A DNA stretch of 64,000 nt from Isoetes taiwanensis (Eukaryota; Streptophyta; Lycopodiopsida; Isoetales; Isoetaceae): positions 60,001 through 124,000 of the forward strand of contig JAJEKV010000074.1 of assembly GCA_021234155.1 (NCBI GenBank), in the 5' to 3' direction. The position numbers were made by a program, and so were the translations under genes. The notes beneath the pieces are model-generated. The model saw only the letters and a program-made list of their open reading frames with translations. It was not told where the DNA came from and made no database searches. Positions 20,911 to 30,589 of the stretch are shown piece by piece; position 1 is the stretch's first letter, and the number at the start of each line of letters is the position of its first letter.

Positions 20911-22428
20911 AAATGATATTTTAAGTTAGCCACATGTTGGCTTTCAAGTTAGCTACATCTTGGCTCCAAGTTGGCTACTTACTGATTTCTTAAATTTGAA
21001 AGTCTAATGTTAATACCATCACTAAGTGAATGCATAGCATGATGGCTTGGCCAAACCTACTCATAGCATGTGGTATAGGACCACAGGAGCATGCATCTTG
21101 GCTTAGCCAAACTCAGAAATACACTCATAATAAGAAGTATGAATAATAGTGATCCATACTGCATTGACCAATGCACTTGAGCAAACCTAGGTGCTTGGAA
21201 CCTAGGACTTCTAAATAGTACCTAGGACTTCTTCAAGCAATGGTATTTAACTCCATCTAGCTTCATTTATCATTGGATATTAAATTTGAGGATAAATGCA
21301 ATATTTTGCAAGGTGGCTTTCTATTTCTCATGATAATATCAAGTCTTAAGTCTCATAGTATTCCAGATTATGCAGGTAAGTAACTGGAGAGCCTAGATTT
21401 TTCACATATATTATGAAATTCTAATATATAGAAAGTTTAAAATAATGAGATGTTTAGGGTAAGTATTTTGAAAACCCTAAACGGGCATCACTTTGCATCA
21501 TTCTCGGCGGCTGCCAGACAAGCGCCTGAGGTTCTGTTCTTGATTTCTTTTGCCTGATCAGTATGGGATGCCCAATTTTGGCCCATTCTTTGAAGATTCG
21601 TGACTCCTGCATGTTCTTATATGCTCTAAGAAAAGAACATAGCCAATTTCAGCCCTTGTTTGAAAGTTTTTGTGGAAAACCTAACATGGTTTATTCGAAT
21701 CTGTGAAGCATAGACATGCAATCCAGGCTTGCAAATGCTGAAATACTTTGCATTATCCACATTTATTTCATTTAGACTATGCCGCCACAGGCTTTACTAA
21801 GATAGTTTAAGAGCATATCTATTTAGATGCCTCCTTCTCTACAGATACTTTGTGTATGAGATTTTTTGTAAAAAGCTGTTGATTCCTTCTTATATTTGCC
21901 TCTATTACTAACGGAGGACAAAAGTGCTACATTGGGTGAAGGGCTATACGCCGAAAAAACCCAATGTACCTTTTGGCCCTCACAAATTTACCATTTTCAT
22001 GCTAAATTTGTGTTGATAGGCTGCAGGTACGGGTTTTTTCCTTTCAATGTGGCGTCTTTTGTCTTGTGAAGTTTATTGTAGCTGGCAATGGTGATGGAAT
22101 CAAGCCAAAGATTACACAAATGGTGTTGTCCTTAAGTTACAGGGATATTACTCTGCCTTTTTTTTAATTTATAGCTGGATCTATTACTTGGATAGACAAA
22201 TGCTTGGATTCATTTATTTTCTCTATTTAAATTGAAGCATTATGGTCATTTTGCACTAAATATAAATATGATAAACAGATGATTTGATAACATTTGGCTG
22301 GTTAAATTGTGAATTAGCCTGGCGATAATGGCAAAGGCCATTATGGCATCAGAGGAATATCAGTCCCAGATTTATTACATTGGGTTGGAATTCTTAGTTC
22401 AAGAAAGAGTTGTATTTGCTGTTTAAGG
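20911..22428 (+). repeat. 2.4-kb tandem unit, copy C (truncated)
   Basis: The third direct copy stops at about 22428, after 'gtatttgctgtttaagg'. It shares the ~7-bp segment with copy A and the ~65-bp segment with copy B. Its 3' third is replaced by an inverted piece of the missing part. Confidence 0.85.
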
Positions 22429-22592
22429 CTTATAATACTAGGCTGGTTTTATATGCTTTGATAAGTGCCTGAGACTATGGATGTGGAGTACCATCCTAGA
22501 TTAGCCTAGTCCATGTATGGATGGATAATACTACCAAGGGATTGACTGAGGTAGATGATTGTGCTAGTAGGCTAGTGCTGTCTGGGGTTTTT
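22429..22592 (-). repeat. Inverted fragment of the 2.4-kb unit
   Basis: 'cttataatactaggctgg' to 'ctgtctggggtttt' is the reverse complement of 18107-18265 and 20520-20680. The array therefore ends in a short inverted segment taken from the part of the unit that copy C lacks. Confidence 0.85.
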
Positions 22593-22602
22593 TTTTTTCC
22601 TT

Positions 22603-23650
22603 TTTTTTTAATAACAACCCATTCATTTGTTTTGGGGATATGATCTATGGTTTTAGGAAATATCATTTTTACATCCATATCAAACCACCCTGGAACCTCC
22701 CATTATTATGCTACATATTCTAAACAAGGTGCATTCTGGACTACACAGTCATTGAATCCATCGATCCTACGGCCCAGATCATATGTTGGAGCCTTTGGGC
22801 ACCTCTCGTTTCATTTATGGTCATTTATGATTGGGGGCACCTATGATTGTGAAATATGAAATACGAGTTCGCCTAAGGTTTTGATGGAATATCAAGTCTC
22901 TATATGTCTTCGTCTAAGGTTTTAGAATATAAATTACGGGGGCTCGAACCTCTACCAAAATAACTCAATGTCCTAATAAAACTATTTGACCATTATAACC
23001 AGTGAGCTAATATGATTATTTTTTATCATAAATCTATGTTTTTTTTTTTATAACAACCCATTCAATTGTTTTGGGGATATGGTCTATGGTTTTAGGAATT
23101 ATCATTTTTACATCTATATCAAACCCCCCTAGAACCCCCTGTTATTGTTCTACATATTAAACGAGGTGCACCTGGACTACCACAGTCGTCGGATCCATCG
23201 ATCCTACGGTCCAGATCGTATGTCGGAGCCTCTTGGCACCTCTCGCTTCCTGGACTACCACAGTCGTCGGATCCATCGATCCTACGGTCCAGATCGTATG
23301 TCGGAGCCTCTTGGCACCTCTCGCTTCGTTTATGGTCACTTATAATTGGGGGCACCTATGATTGTGAAATATGAAATACGAGTTCGCCTAAGGTTTTGAT
23401 GGAATATCAAGTCTCCATATGTCTTCATCTAAGTCCTTAGAATATGAATTATGGGGGCTCGAACCTCTACCAAAATAACTCAATGTCCTAATAAGACTAC
23501 TTTGACCAATATAACCAGTGAGTTATTATGATTATTCTTTATCTTAAATCTATGTTCTTTTTTCATAACAACCCATTCAATTGTTTTGGGGATATGATCT
23601 ATGATTTTAGGAATTATCACTTTTACATCCCATCAAACCACTATGGAACC
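22603..23650 (-). mobile_element. tRNA-like (SINE-like) repeat, 2.1 tandem copies
   Basis: Two copies (about 22603-23040 and 23045-23555) and the start of a third (23560-23650) begin 'ataacaacccattca'. On the minus strand each full copy has an A-box-like TAGCTCACTGG (22999-23009; degenerate in copy 2 at 23515-23525) and, 59 nt downstream, a B-box-like GGTTCGAGCCC (22940-22950; 23455-23465). The spacing and order fit a tRNA-derived head of a SINE. The body is shared and carries no ORF. The minus-strand 3' end is A-rich. Confidence 0.55.
23170..23326 (+). repeat. 78-bp tandem duplication inside SINE-like copy 2
   Basis: The segment from 'ctggactaccacagtcgtcg' to 'ggcacctctcgctt' occurs twice in a row with identical sequence. 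Copy 1 of the SINE-like unit has it once, in diverged form, so the duplication is recent. Confidence 0.9.
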
Positions 23651-23651
23651 C

Positions 23652-24147
23652 CCCCTTATAGCTTCCATTCGTACGGGTGCACATCGCCTCCGCATTGAGA
23701 CAGGACGTTGGGCTCGGGAAGCACGAGAGCAAAGGCTTTGCCAGTGTTGCCACCAGGGCGCCATTGAGGATGAATGTCATGCCCTCCAGATCTGCCCAGC
23801 GTTTGCCCATATCCGAGAGCGGTATGTTCGATTACTAGTGCCTGGCCAACCGTTGCATGAGTTATTGAATACGGCGTCAATGGCTTTGTTGGGGTCATAC
23901 CTCCAGGAGGTTATGGATGCATGGACTCAGTTGTGTCCTCCGGGACGGTATTGAATTGTCCTATATAATTGTACAGCGTGCCATCATGCTTATTACTGCT
24001 AGGGTTTTTCCCTCGAAAACCCTTCGGGGCGGGGGTTTTTTAATCCTGTCAGTAATACGCTTGCTGCTCTCTTTTTGTTTGGGTCCCACAGGCCAATCGG
24101 TCTCCGTGGACACTAAAAAATCTATTCTATTCTATTCTATTATATTC
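23652..24147 (+). mobile_element. 5'-truncated LINE, family 2, copy C
   Basis: About 500 bp of LINE 3' end is inserted in the third SINE-like copy; the host repeat resumes as 'ttattatgttacatattc' after the tail. It contains the last 100 codons of ORF2, a 3' hairpin with CCC-TTCG-GGG at about 24017-24042, the phrase 'gggtcccacaggccaat' and a (TTCTA)n tail. Confidence 0.8.
23655..23954 (+). pseudogene. LINE ORF2 C-terminal knuckle fragment
   Basis: An open 100-codon stretch begins LIASIRTGAHRLRIETGRW and contains LCQCCHQGAIEDECHALQ followed by CPAF and IRERY, a CCHC-type knuckle. It corresponds to the C-terminal ends of the long LINEs at 27348-27560 and 38660-38870. The 5' part of the protein is absent, so it is a truncated insertion. 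The in-frame ATG at 23601 belongs to the host repeat. Confidence 0.75.
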
Positions 24148-24639
24148 TTATTATGTTACATATTCTAACCTTTGTAGTTGCCAATTATCCAAAATGCATA
24201 TGAATAAAATATGACCCATTAACCCAATAGCTTTCCATGTGGTAAGAACAAATTTATGATATGCGTCATGGAGATGGTCCTTCATGCAATATTGTCCAAC
24301 ATGATTATTTGCTCTGCGCAATGTATGATGCCTTGGAAATTAGATATCTGCACAAATAGACAGCATCCGGTAAGTTTAAAAGGAAAACTTTTGCATCCAA
24401 TAATAATCTTGAATTGAAAAATGGCACCTATTCTGTATGAGTGCATTTTTCTACCATTTTATTTTACATCTTTAACTGCAAAGACACAGATCATCTATAT
24501 ACTTACTCTGTGTGTAACAAAGAAAGACAAATTATATGTCTTGGAGGCAGTAGCCATTGGGCTAAGGCAAAGAAGAGAAGAGCTAGAGGGCAAAATCGAT
24601 CAATAGAAACAGTTTATGTAAGCTACAAAGGAAATGATG

Positions 24640-25795
24640 GATCAGGATTTCAGGTTCTTAAACCATTGGACAGGGCGAAAACGCAGCAATACCATTTCAA
24701 TGCCGTAGTGATTCTCGGAATGGAATTTTTCACAGATGCATACGATCTATTCTGCATCTCCTTTGTAATCAAATTATTGGATCAATTATATTACTACGAT
24801 CTGGCCATAGGGATGCCCGGATCTCTACCCCCAAATGCCTATGCTGTTGTTAACGAAGTAGCCCTCTACGAAACTTTTGCTGGGTAGCTTTCCTTCGGCT
24901 GCTTGGGTGACAAAATGGGCTGGAAAAGGGTTTATGGAATTATGCTGATAATTATGGTGGCCATGTCCATAGTCTCGGGCTTGAGCTTTGGGTGCACAGC
25001 TAAATTGGTTATGGCTACTCTGTGGTTTTTCAGATTCTGCCTCGGATTTGGCGTTGGAGGGGATTACCCCTTTCTGCTGTGATTATGTCAGAGTATGCTA
25101 ACACTGCCACATGGGGAGCTTTCCTTGCGGCAGTTTTCGCCATGCACGGAATTGGAATTCTCGTCACTGCCATAATTTCCATAATTGTTGCAGTGGCATT
25201 TAAAAATCTTTACCCAATTTTGACATTCAAACGATTCTGTCTACCCCAGGTCGGGTGGATTATGCCCGACGGATTATTTTCATGCTTGAAGCAATTCGGT
25301 AGCTTTGACATTTTATTGGCGGATGAGAATGCCTGAAACTGCCCGATACACTGCCCTGGTAAAGGGCAAATTGCAGCAGGCTTCTCAGGATATGGCCAAG
25401 GTTTTAAACATAAAATTTGATCTTCCGGGAGAAAGCCCTCTTTCTCTGTTGGAGTCAAACAGGGAATTTGCCTACCGGCATGGAAGACAATTGGTGGGTA
25501 CAGCATGCACTTGGTTTTTTCTCGACATTGCATACTACAACATCAATTTATTCCAGAAGGATGTGCTCAATTCGATCGCTTGGCTTCCATCTAGAAATTC
25601 CATGAGCGCACTGGAAGAATTATACAAAATCGCTAGAGCACAGGCTCTAATTGCTCCGGGGTCACAATTGCAGTTATTGACAAAATTGGAAGAAAATCAA
25701 TTCAGCTCATCGGATTTTTCTTCATGATTACATTCATGCTATCAATTTCTATTCCATATTACACACTCAGAGGCAAAAAATGCCCAGATAGAGAA
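24640..25795 (+). pseudogene. PHT1-type phosphate:H+ symporter pseudogene
   Basis: Successive frames match plant PHT1 transporters of the major facilitator superfamily. An N-terminal [15 protein letters not shown] is followed by [15 protein letters not shown] (first membrane helix), [33 protein letters not shown] (the MFS loop 2-3 motif), [14 protein letters not shown] (close to the PHT1 signature GGDYPLSATIMSE), MSEYAN and [12 protein letters not shown]. Later pieces are [29 protein letters not shown] and an [15 protein letters not shown]-like end at about 25680-25715. PHT1 proteins take up phosphate at the plasma membrane. Stops and frameshifts occur near 24886, 25080-25130 and 25230-25310, and about the last third (helices 9-12) is missing. 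No introns are seen. Confidence 0.85.
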
Positions 25796-25862
25796 GATTA
25801 TTGTAGAGGCCACGATACTAACTTCCTGATTTTATATTATTCGCGTAGTTCTTGGCCAAATT

Positions 25863-26019
25863 TTGGCTGAATTCTTTTGTACAGCAGTAGAGTTGCAGTT
25901 TTTCTGTGAGTTTGTTGTGGAGTGTCGAGGTATCGCTGTTTCTTTGGGGCAGTTCTCCTTCCTCCTCACTTGCTTTGTAACATTACCATTCTTTTAATAT
26001 ATTGATGACACAATTCTTC

Positions 26020-26051
<32 letters not shown>

Positions 26052-26061
26052 GCTGAATTCT
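25863..26061 (+). mobile_element. Poly(A) retroposed segment with 13-bp target duplications
   Basis: The 13-bp sequence ttggctgaattct occurs at 25863-25875 and again at 26049-26061, immediately after an A run of about 29 (26020-26048). Between them lies a 145-bp non-coding segment ending 'aatatattgatgacacaatt', which resembles the 3' end of an L1-type plant LINE or an mRNA. This is a textbook target-primed insertion. Confidence 0.85.
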
Positions 26062-27044
26062 ACCACTTTCATAATTTCGGCATATTGAGCAGGGTCGGAG
26101 CAAGGTCGGATTGCTTGCAGAACAAGAAAGGGAACCATGACGTCATGTCACATCAGCTTTTTTCAGGTGTCGGGTGTAGGTTTTTTTTGCATCAAACAAA
26201 ATAGAAAAAAATAGAAAAGGAACATTAACTAGTTATTGTGCCTGGCCTAGTAATAGTTTAAAAGGTCATTGCTTAGTGCTAAGTGGAAATTTGGAGCATG
26301 AAAATTTGTAATTGGAGGTTGTAGCAGTGTCAACGAAGCATGAAGTTTGTGTTCCAAGCACACGCTTTTAGATGCAACAGCGAAGATGTTTTAGATGTAA
26401 TTGTGCTTTTAGATGTAATTGTGCTTTATAGTGTAAGGTTTGTTGGTGTAAGATATAACTATGAATGTGCTGATAGACAGGATCAAAGCAGACGAATGAG
26501 CAAAATACCCATATAGATAGTCTCTTCAAATGTACATGCATACAATATATTCCATGAATTAATCCACCATATGGTGCACAATTGTCCTCTTTGAAGCAAT
26601 TCAGGAAAAAGGAAAAATGCGAATCAAATATTTCAGATCTATATAGTCTACAATATCGATCTTTTGTAAATTTGCAAGGATACATGACATTGTTATTTCC
26701 TTAGTTTGGTCGCGCCTCTACCATAGGTTCATAAATAAAGAACTTTAACACTATAGAACCAAGATTGGTGTATCTATGAGATACCTATACGTAGATAATT
26801 TGTTTTGATATATCTCATCCAGCATTCCATCCGCTTATGCCTGTTAGGTGCCCAATTGTCTTTTTTAAAGCATTGTAAGCAAAAATGTCGATGACGTGTT
26901 TCCTCCCATGTCAATGGTAAGGTTTGGTTGTTCATGCACATGTAAGAAATAAGTTATTTAGTTTCCTGAGGCATGTGCAATTTTATGCAACCTAGCTTAC
27001 AAAAAGATGGTTGCATAACCATAGATTTAGTCATGTGTATTGTA
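26062..27044. other. Spacer, no gene seen
   Basis: AT-rich low-copy sequence. A 16-bp phrase 'ttagatgtaattgtgctt' is repeated twice near 26390-26425. Nothing else was recognised. Confidence 0.5.
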
Positions 27045-28045
27045 AGTAAGAATAGAATAGAATAGAATAGTTTTTTTATCGTCCACTGAGACCAATCGGC
27101 CTATGGGACCCAGAAGGAGCGCAGCAAACTTATTACTGTCCGGGTTAAAAAACCCCCGCCCCGAAGGGTTTTCGAGGGAAAAACCGTGGCAGTAATAAGA
27201 ATGCTGTCAAACTGTACAAGTATACATCATCATGAAATAAATGTGTATGTACATGTCAAGTGCGTGCCCGAGGACATAGCTGATCTCGCATGTCCATGAC
27301 CTCCTGAAGGTATGATCCTAGCATCCGTACGGATGCCGTGCTCAATGTCACATGTAGCGGTGGCCAGGCCCCGACCAACTCAAAGATAGCGTCCGGATTT
27401 GATCATATCTTTGGGCAACTTTGAAGGGTATGAGATTCATCCTCAATGACTCCCATTTGGCGGCATTGTGAGCTCGCCCCGACGCGGGCTCACCAATCCA
27501 TCCGCCTGTCTCAACCAAGATGATGTGCCCCCGCGCGAATGGAGGCAATGAGTCTGGCGTCTTTTCATGGGCAAGTGGGTGCGCAGTAGCATTGTGGGCC
27601 TGCTCCAATGTGGGATTTATGTGGGCGGTAGTGTGTTCGTCTTGACTGTTCAAAGGGCGCTGGCATCCCAAAGCTTGCTGATGAAGCAAGCATCAAGATA
27701 TTGCCTCAAGCTATGGCGATCGCCTCGTTTGCACATGTATGCACCTCGTGTTCCCGCACATTCCATCTAGCCATCCATTGAGCTCTCTTTTCCCTCCAAA
27801 GATGCCTTGAGGCGTTGTGGCCCCATTGCCATGATATAAGCTAGTTTTGGGAGGCGAGCATCGGCCCATGTTGACCACCTTACTGGAAATAGACAATGTG
27901 GCGATCAAGGGCCGCCCTCCTCAAGAGGCAAGAATCTGTTTCATCATGGTAGAATTTGATATGGGACTGTGGACTTCACCCCTAGTGCTCGTACCAAGAA
28001 GGCTTTCTCAAGACTGCCCAAGTCATTCCAAGTAGCGAGGGATAC

Positions 28046-28633
28046 TCACTGGGCCCCATACTTCAACCCCGTATAAAAGGGACGGGCTCCACTAAGACTT
28101 TGAGCAGTGTGGAAGTGATGGGTCCAATCATACAACTCCGCTCTATGACTATTATTTTGCATTGCATATAGTGCTTTCCAGCCCGTAGTAACTTCGTGGA
28201 GCCGCATGGATGTGTCCCGGTGCATAGTAGACGGAAACTCCACTCCCAAATATTTGTATGTGGATGCTACTTCCACATTCGCCCTCGATAGCGGAAGGAG
28301 GGGGATCCGGTACCGTCGTGAAGATGATATGAAAACCACCTTAGTCTTGGCCAAGTTGACGTGCATATCGACGCTTGACAAAATGTGTCCGGGGGCATCG
28401 AGATGTCGTTGCATGTCTGCTGGTGTGTAAGCTAGGAGGTCCACATCATCGGCATATATTAACCGCTTGATGATCCGGTAGAGAAGGTGAGCCCCGTCGC
28501 CCCCATTATCGCCAAAGCCAGCTCTCCAATTGATCAATGTAAAGCCCAAACAATGTTGGGGAGAGAGGGCATCCCCGGCGAACCCGATACTACTATCAAA
28601 TGGTTGGCTTGTCAACTGCAACCGACAGAGCAT
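28046..28633 (-). pseudogene. LINE reverse transcriptase fragment (YADD)
   Basis: An open stretch of 195 codons holds GDALSPQHCLGFTLINW (a degenerate CPLSPTLF region), LIYADDVDLLAYTPADMQ with the catalytic YADD, NLAKTKVVFISSS, and VASTYKYLGVEFP of the thumb. It corresponds to 37586-38286 in the plus-strand copy. It is the best preserved part of copy A. Confidence 0.8.
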
Positions 28634-30300
28634 CTTTCATAAAGCCCGCATTAATCGCATTTCGCAAATCTACCGGAACCCCGGTACCGTCGTAATCTTG
28701 CCCATAGTTTTTCCCCGAGGCGATTGTCAAATGCCTTTGCAAAATCCACGAAGCAACAATATAGATCCCGACGGCGGTTCTGCTGTCTTCAACCGAGCTT
28801 CGCGAATGTGAAGATGTGGTCAATGGTTGAGTGTCTGGTTCGAATCCCGCCCGGTGAGGGCTCAGATTCGCCGCCTCCCGCCAATAATCCGTCAACCGCC
28901 GCCGAGAATCCCAAAGAAGTTAATTTTTGCAAACACCGAATCTAATTCATGATTGTTCGGTAATTGGTCGGGCAAAGGCGGTCACCCGCCTTATAGATGG
29001 GGAACAACTCGCTATTGGTCCATCGCGATCGGGAAGCCTTTCCGAATGCCTTGTTGAACAAGGCAACAAGATCGGTATTATGGACGGCCCCGCCCACTTA
29101 AGCAATTCCGCCGCATGCCATCCGGTCCTGGGCTTTCCCATTGGCAAGACGCCAGTAAGCCTTGTTCCACGCGCCCTGAATCGTGATTTCCAGCACCGGG
29201 CCTTCTTGCGGGGTAATGCCGCATGTGCACCCCGAGGGTCATATAGTCGTTGCAAGTATTGCCTCCATCGCCGGGAGTGATGTTCCCCGTGGGTCGCATC
29301 GCTTTCTAAGAACCCTTCGCCGGGAAGGTCCCGGGTGACGTTCGTGAGATAAAACATTTCCCTTTGATGTGGCCGCAATGTACCGGCTTTCTTAGCTTTA
29401 AGGAAGACGCGGTATTGTCCGGACCGCATGTGGGCGTAAAGCGTGGTGCGTGACTTGGCTGAGCAAGCGTTTGTGTTCCTTGCACTCGCATCAAACCATT
29501 GATTACGTGGGAAGGTTGTGTTCCCGGAGGTCCGTCGCTGGCGCTTATCCCAAAGCATCTCGCCCTCAGTCCTAAGCACATCGGTCGGTCAGTTCTGTTG
29601 CTCTAGTGTAGGATATTGCAAAATTTCGCCATGTCATCTATAAGCATCCGGGCATAAGCCCCCGCGATGTTCATAATCCAATCGCAAATGAGGCATGTGA
29701 GGAGCGTGGCACGGGGGTTCGCACAACCCCGCCAAGCCAACTTCAAGTAAAGTGGTAAGTGGTCCGAGTCGATCTCTTCATCCCTATTAGTTGTTCCCAC
29801 ACGGAAGTGCTTGACGACATGCATATCCCCGCCGTGCACCAAAGACATAGTCCACCACACTAGATCCTCCCCTCGGTTTTCCCCGTCTACAAGTGTTTTT
29901 GCGGTGGGCCGCCCCTTTGTGCGATCCATTGCAGATTACTGTGTCAAAGATACCACAGAGCAAAAGCAATTGTCTACCATAGCGTGTGACCTGATTGTCA
30001 TCGATGTCCGTGGGCCAAGCCTTCAAGTAGGACGCACCGCAATATATCATCGGTCAAGGGATCAAATCTCATGGGTTGTTCTACCGGTCGGCAAGCCGCG
30101 ATTAAAGTCTCCAAGGAGTATGACACCGCCTAACCCGCTATGTCGGCCAGTATGTCATCATATAGATCGACATAGGGGTCCACTTTATCCACATCCGGAA
30201 AGTGGATGTGATAGAAGTTGCTTTCTCGCATGTGGAAAGTAGCATTTCGCCACAAAGAGGGGTACGCCTTTTTTTTGCACACGCACCCACAAAGTACCGG

Positions 30301-30558
30301 TTATGCTTGTCCGCCTTGAACAAGGAACCGGCGGACAAAGGCCAAGGCCGTTCGATAGTAGCAGGCAACTCCCCCATGCCCCCGCTTTCCTGTGCAATCA
30401 TTGAAGATTGAGTAGCGCTGGTATCCTGGCAAGTCGGGTATCCTGTGTCCTGCATGCTCCCATGTTTCCATAAGGAAGATCAGATCCATATCTGCAGCAA
30501 CAGAGTTGAGACTATCTCCCTTCTGCCATGGGAAGCCCCGACAATTCCAGGAGACCAT
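30301..30558 (-). pseudogene. LINE ORF2 N-terminal endonuclease fragment
   Basis: An 85-codon open stretch begins MVSWNCRGFPWQKGD and contains DLIFLMETWEHAGH and GHGGVACYYR, the first metal-binding and substrate-contact motifs of the exonuclease-endonuclease-phosphatase fold (in LINEs, the nick that starts target-primed reverse transcription). It runs out of frame at about 30300. The remainder continues in other frames to the GDFN and SDHLPL motifs. The ATG is a plausible ORF2 start because the motif WNCRG normally lies within the first ten residues. Confidence 0.75.
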
Positions 30559-30589
30559 GCGGAGGCAGAGATGTTAATGTAATTGCCAA

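Larger units (their letters stand above)
27045..30560 (-). mobile_element. LINE, family 2, copy A (near full-length ORF2, broken)
   Basis: On the minus strand the order is endonuclease, reverse transcriptase, CCHC knuckle, hairpin and tail. The apurinic-type endonuclease has VSWNCRGF (about 30530-30555), METWEHAGH, GHGGVACYYR, GDFN (30099-30110) and SDHLPL (near 29755-29772). The RT has YADDVDLLA (about 28440-28464), KYLGVEF and LVEPVLLYG-like remnants. The C-terminal knuckle lies near 27440-27560. The 3' end has the CCC-TTCG-GGG hairpin (27148-27182) and an (AATAG)n tail, in plus-strand terms, at 27050-27070. Many 1-2 bp frame changes break it. It is a dead or mis-assembled copy, with no second ORF seen upstream. 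Confidence 0.85.

Noticed and set aside
16137-22592. Reading the 2.4-kb copies as LTRs of a retrotransposon
   Set aside because: The three units are directly adjacent with no internal gag/pol region, primer-binding site or polypurine tract, and no TG...CA boundary was seen.
23119-23355. Repetitive ORF with an SERCQEAPTYDLDRR repeat
   Set aside because: It arises from the 78-bp duplication in the SINE-like repeat. It is open on both strands and absent as a frame in copy 1.
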